NCBI RefSeq assembly: GCF_021390475.1
Contig: NZ_JAJUWS010000009.1
Location: 62,001-126,000 of the forward strand
Length of the DNA stretch: 64,000 nucleotides
Source of the DNA: Streptomyces sp. ST2-7A
GTDB taxonomy: Bacteria > Actinomycetota > Actinomycetes > Streptomycetales > Streptomycetaceae
Reading direction: 5' to 3'
In this document: positions 63,701 to 64,000 of the stretch, one piece after another
How the letters are laid out: each line of letters begins with the position of its first letter
How positions within the stretch are numbered: position 1 is the first letter of the stretch
Notes under the pieces: generated by a model
The model's input: only the letters and a program-made list of their open reading frames with translations
Told to the model about the DNA's origin: nothing
Database searches by the model: none
Program-made: the position numbers and the translations under genes

Positions 63701-64000
63701 GGGCGTGTCGGATGGCTTCTTCTTGGAGATCATGAAGTTCCGGAAGAGTTCCTAATTCGGGCTCGCCAGCTCTGGGAGTATCGAGCGGAAGAGGTTGCGG
63801 CAGGCCGAACTGATCCCACAGAACTCCAAGATTTCTACTGGTGGGTCCACTGCAAGCGTTTCCCTCAAGGTTGGTGGCTCCAGCAACTCAAGTACGTGGC
63901 CGGGATGGCGAGTGTTGGCGGCCGAACCTATATTGGGGAATCTCTTAGTGAAGCTGCGTTGACCGAGCCTCGAGCTGCCGTCGAAGTGCTCGACAAAATT
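60710..64000 (+). CDS. Very large protein of unknown function (3' end outside window)
   Basis: The frame is open without a stop from 60563 through the window end. The first plausible start is GTG 60710 (VWTERRYSLYENL), though no clear ribosome site precedes it. At least 1,097 residues. Mostly helical and acidic, clearly soluble, with no membrane segment. I see no P-loop, DExx box, protease, nuclease or methylase motif in the visible part. Recognisable pieces include VAAHMMRELINRFPRVAG near the start, KNPLWFHEFVKRGGF (~240) and many isolated helix pairs that could be HEAT-like. The sequence is far less GC-rich than the host. It follows a relaxase gene, a common place for defence cargo. Confidence 0.8.
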   Translation, partial: MWTERRYSLYENLRVLDNVCADLYKRAIDTLASASPVEVDLVVAAHMMRELINRFPRVAGNAGLLSGGSTSDNVQRFADAWEEYVNDITAVKRDEARVTLPDVVIEAADRLVEAHRAGSVRSTKLRSILVLGHGEGANDPAVQEVARAAKKFEEVRHPQGDTTHWVENKTKDILVAVGVIENALEARLGSFFSVVDQLKDILSRTNQRQIKKDGSTVWVAPAEEDVQDVVSRLGEVQYRRVFFGGLKNPLWFHEFVKRGGFDNVPKYLVDSSGRVIWMPWPEGEYLVAIAPELPRQVADILCSKIDANAAYEVRDLTLKAALSMPTEHAAKLVKLIISFVDTPVGPDMGLNMVSLLEALALDGKAKHSWKIARALLKPRSGSTQRFGNDVQAGIEQPWYSEATERVAKALAQDQKLLSWMVHRLAEAEAIANPDNVETGYDISYIWRPSIGASDTHRSGEDIRNALIDVICDIALKRPSFVGNSQRIVTSIEAPNLPILKRIALHVLAECITEDASMASMALDRLEQVELIEQLGFRKEYIQLARKVLPGLTDEEFNRWAEAFKRVPDVGPYEVERITQNLEEDETVESVVASHVERWRLAQLTAIGESALRGKIARERKELAERYGEPDANNDERSINHFYSEHTSPFTLEELLPKAAFEVVNLLRTWEPEEAGSGPDKEGFGQVLRSVVAQRAVDYSLVASEMLVMPRDYVCRYLEGLREGVNQEQGVAWTALLPAMQNLKQLHYGDNIDEHQWRAPICVALDLIQAGARQGISAIPADQLETALAIAATYVEDPDPPQDLSDQEVDGPADSPFDPLQESLNRVRPQALRTLIRLAFYEHHQIKSENLPRVIASQVIEILSGRLTPSRDDSSVIAATFGDGFGRILSFAPDWIEQSQTQLLSSDTFGDIVVTTALSNHRTYIPLIESLESNISDIIACVARNEEVAVGWRTGRSPIETIGDHLIMMYLWGEYDFDAALFDQFFREAPVNVRAKILGRVGWLLLGDHEVPEEFLIRARQLWEYRAEEVAAGRTDPTELQDFYWWVHCKRFPQGWWLQQLKYVAGMASVGGRTYIGESLSEAALTEPRAAVEVLDKI

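Overview
The window is high-GC actinomycete DNA, most likely Streptomyces. The evidence is the base composition, frequent GTG/TTG starts, a thymidylate kinase fused to a membrane domain, a conservon (cvnA-D plus P450s), a WhiB-like protein, DUF397 and MAB_1171c-type genes, and many ATGA/GTGA stop-start couplings. Two blocks (about 13.7-20.4 kb and 60.7-64 kb) look markedly less GC-rich and were probably acquired separately.

Layout. 1-9.6 kb is chromosomal core: the 3' part of topA, the tmk fusion, a beta-helix lipoprotein, the DNA polymerase III delta' gene and a secreted alpha/beta hydrolase, closed by a tRNA-Thr(CGU) with its own terminator. Accessory DNA starts right after the tRNA. 10-13.7 kb holds a truncated gene, a transposase remnant and two abutting insertion sequences (IS1182-like and IS5-like). 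13.7-20.4 kb is a four-gene type I restriction-modification operon (hsdM, extra gene, hsdS, hsdR). 20.6-24.2 kb holds a decayed IS630-like transposase, a tyrosine integrase, its coupled XRE regulator and a divergent small DNA-binding protein.

24.4-35.7 kb is a dense set of small metabolic and regulatory genes: a leftward run (NDK-like, small protein, CYTH, HD, unknown, methyltransferase), a divergent pair of NUDIX hydrolases, and two look-alike zinc-ribbon/XRE/TPR regulators, each translationally coupled to an enzyme (a phosphotransferase, a HAD hydrolase). 35.9-41.6 kb is a conservon with a CYP157-like and a CYP154-like P450. 41.7-50.6 kb holds an FxLD-type methyltransferase, a decayed DUF397 locus, a coupled five-gene cassette (FAD oxidoreductase, HPr-kinase-like, adenylate-kinase-like, two glycosyltransferases), a NUDIX gene and a phosphotransferase broken by an amber codon.

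50.7-53.8 kb is an XRE / ImmA-IrrE / MAB_1171c / PAP2-like leftward module. It faces, across repeated operator-like sites, a rightward replication and mobilisation block (53.9-60.4 kb): DnaD-like initiator, DnaC-like ATPase, WhiB-like, DUF2637, MobC and relaxase, with a perfect 19-bp inverted repeat that may be oriT. From 60.7 kb to the window edge runs one uninterrupted reading frame of at least 1,097 codons. I cannot assign it to any family; it is the best candidate here for something undescribed.
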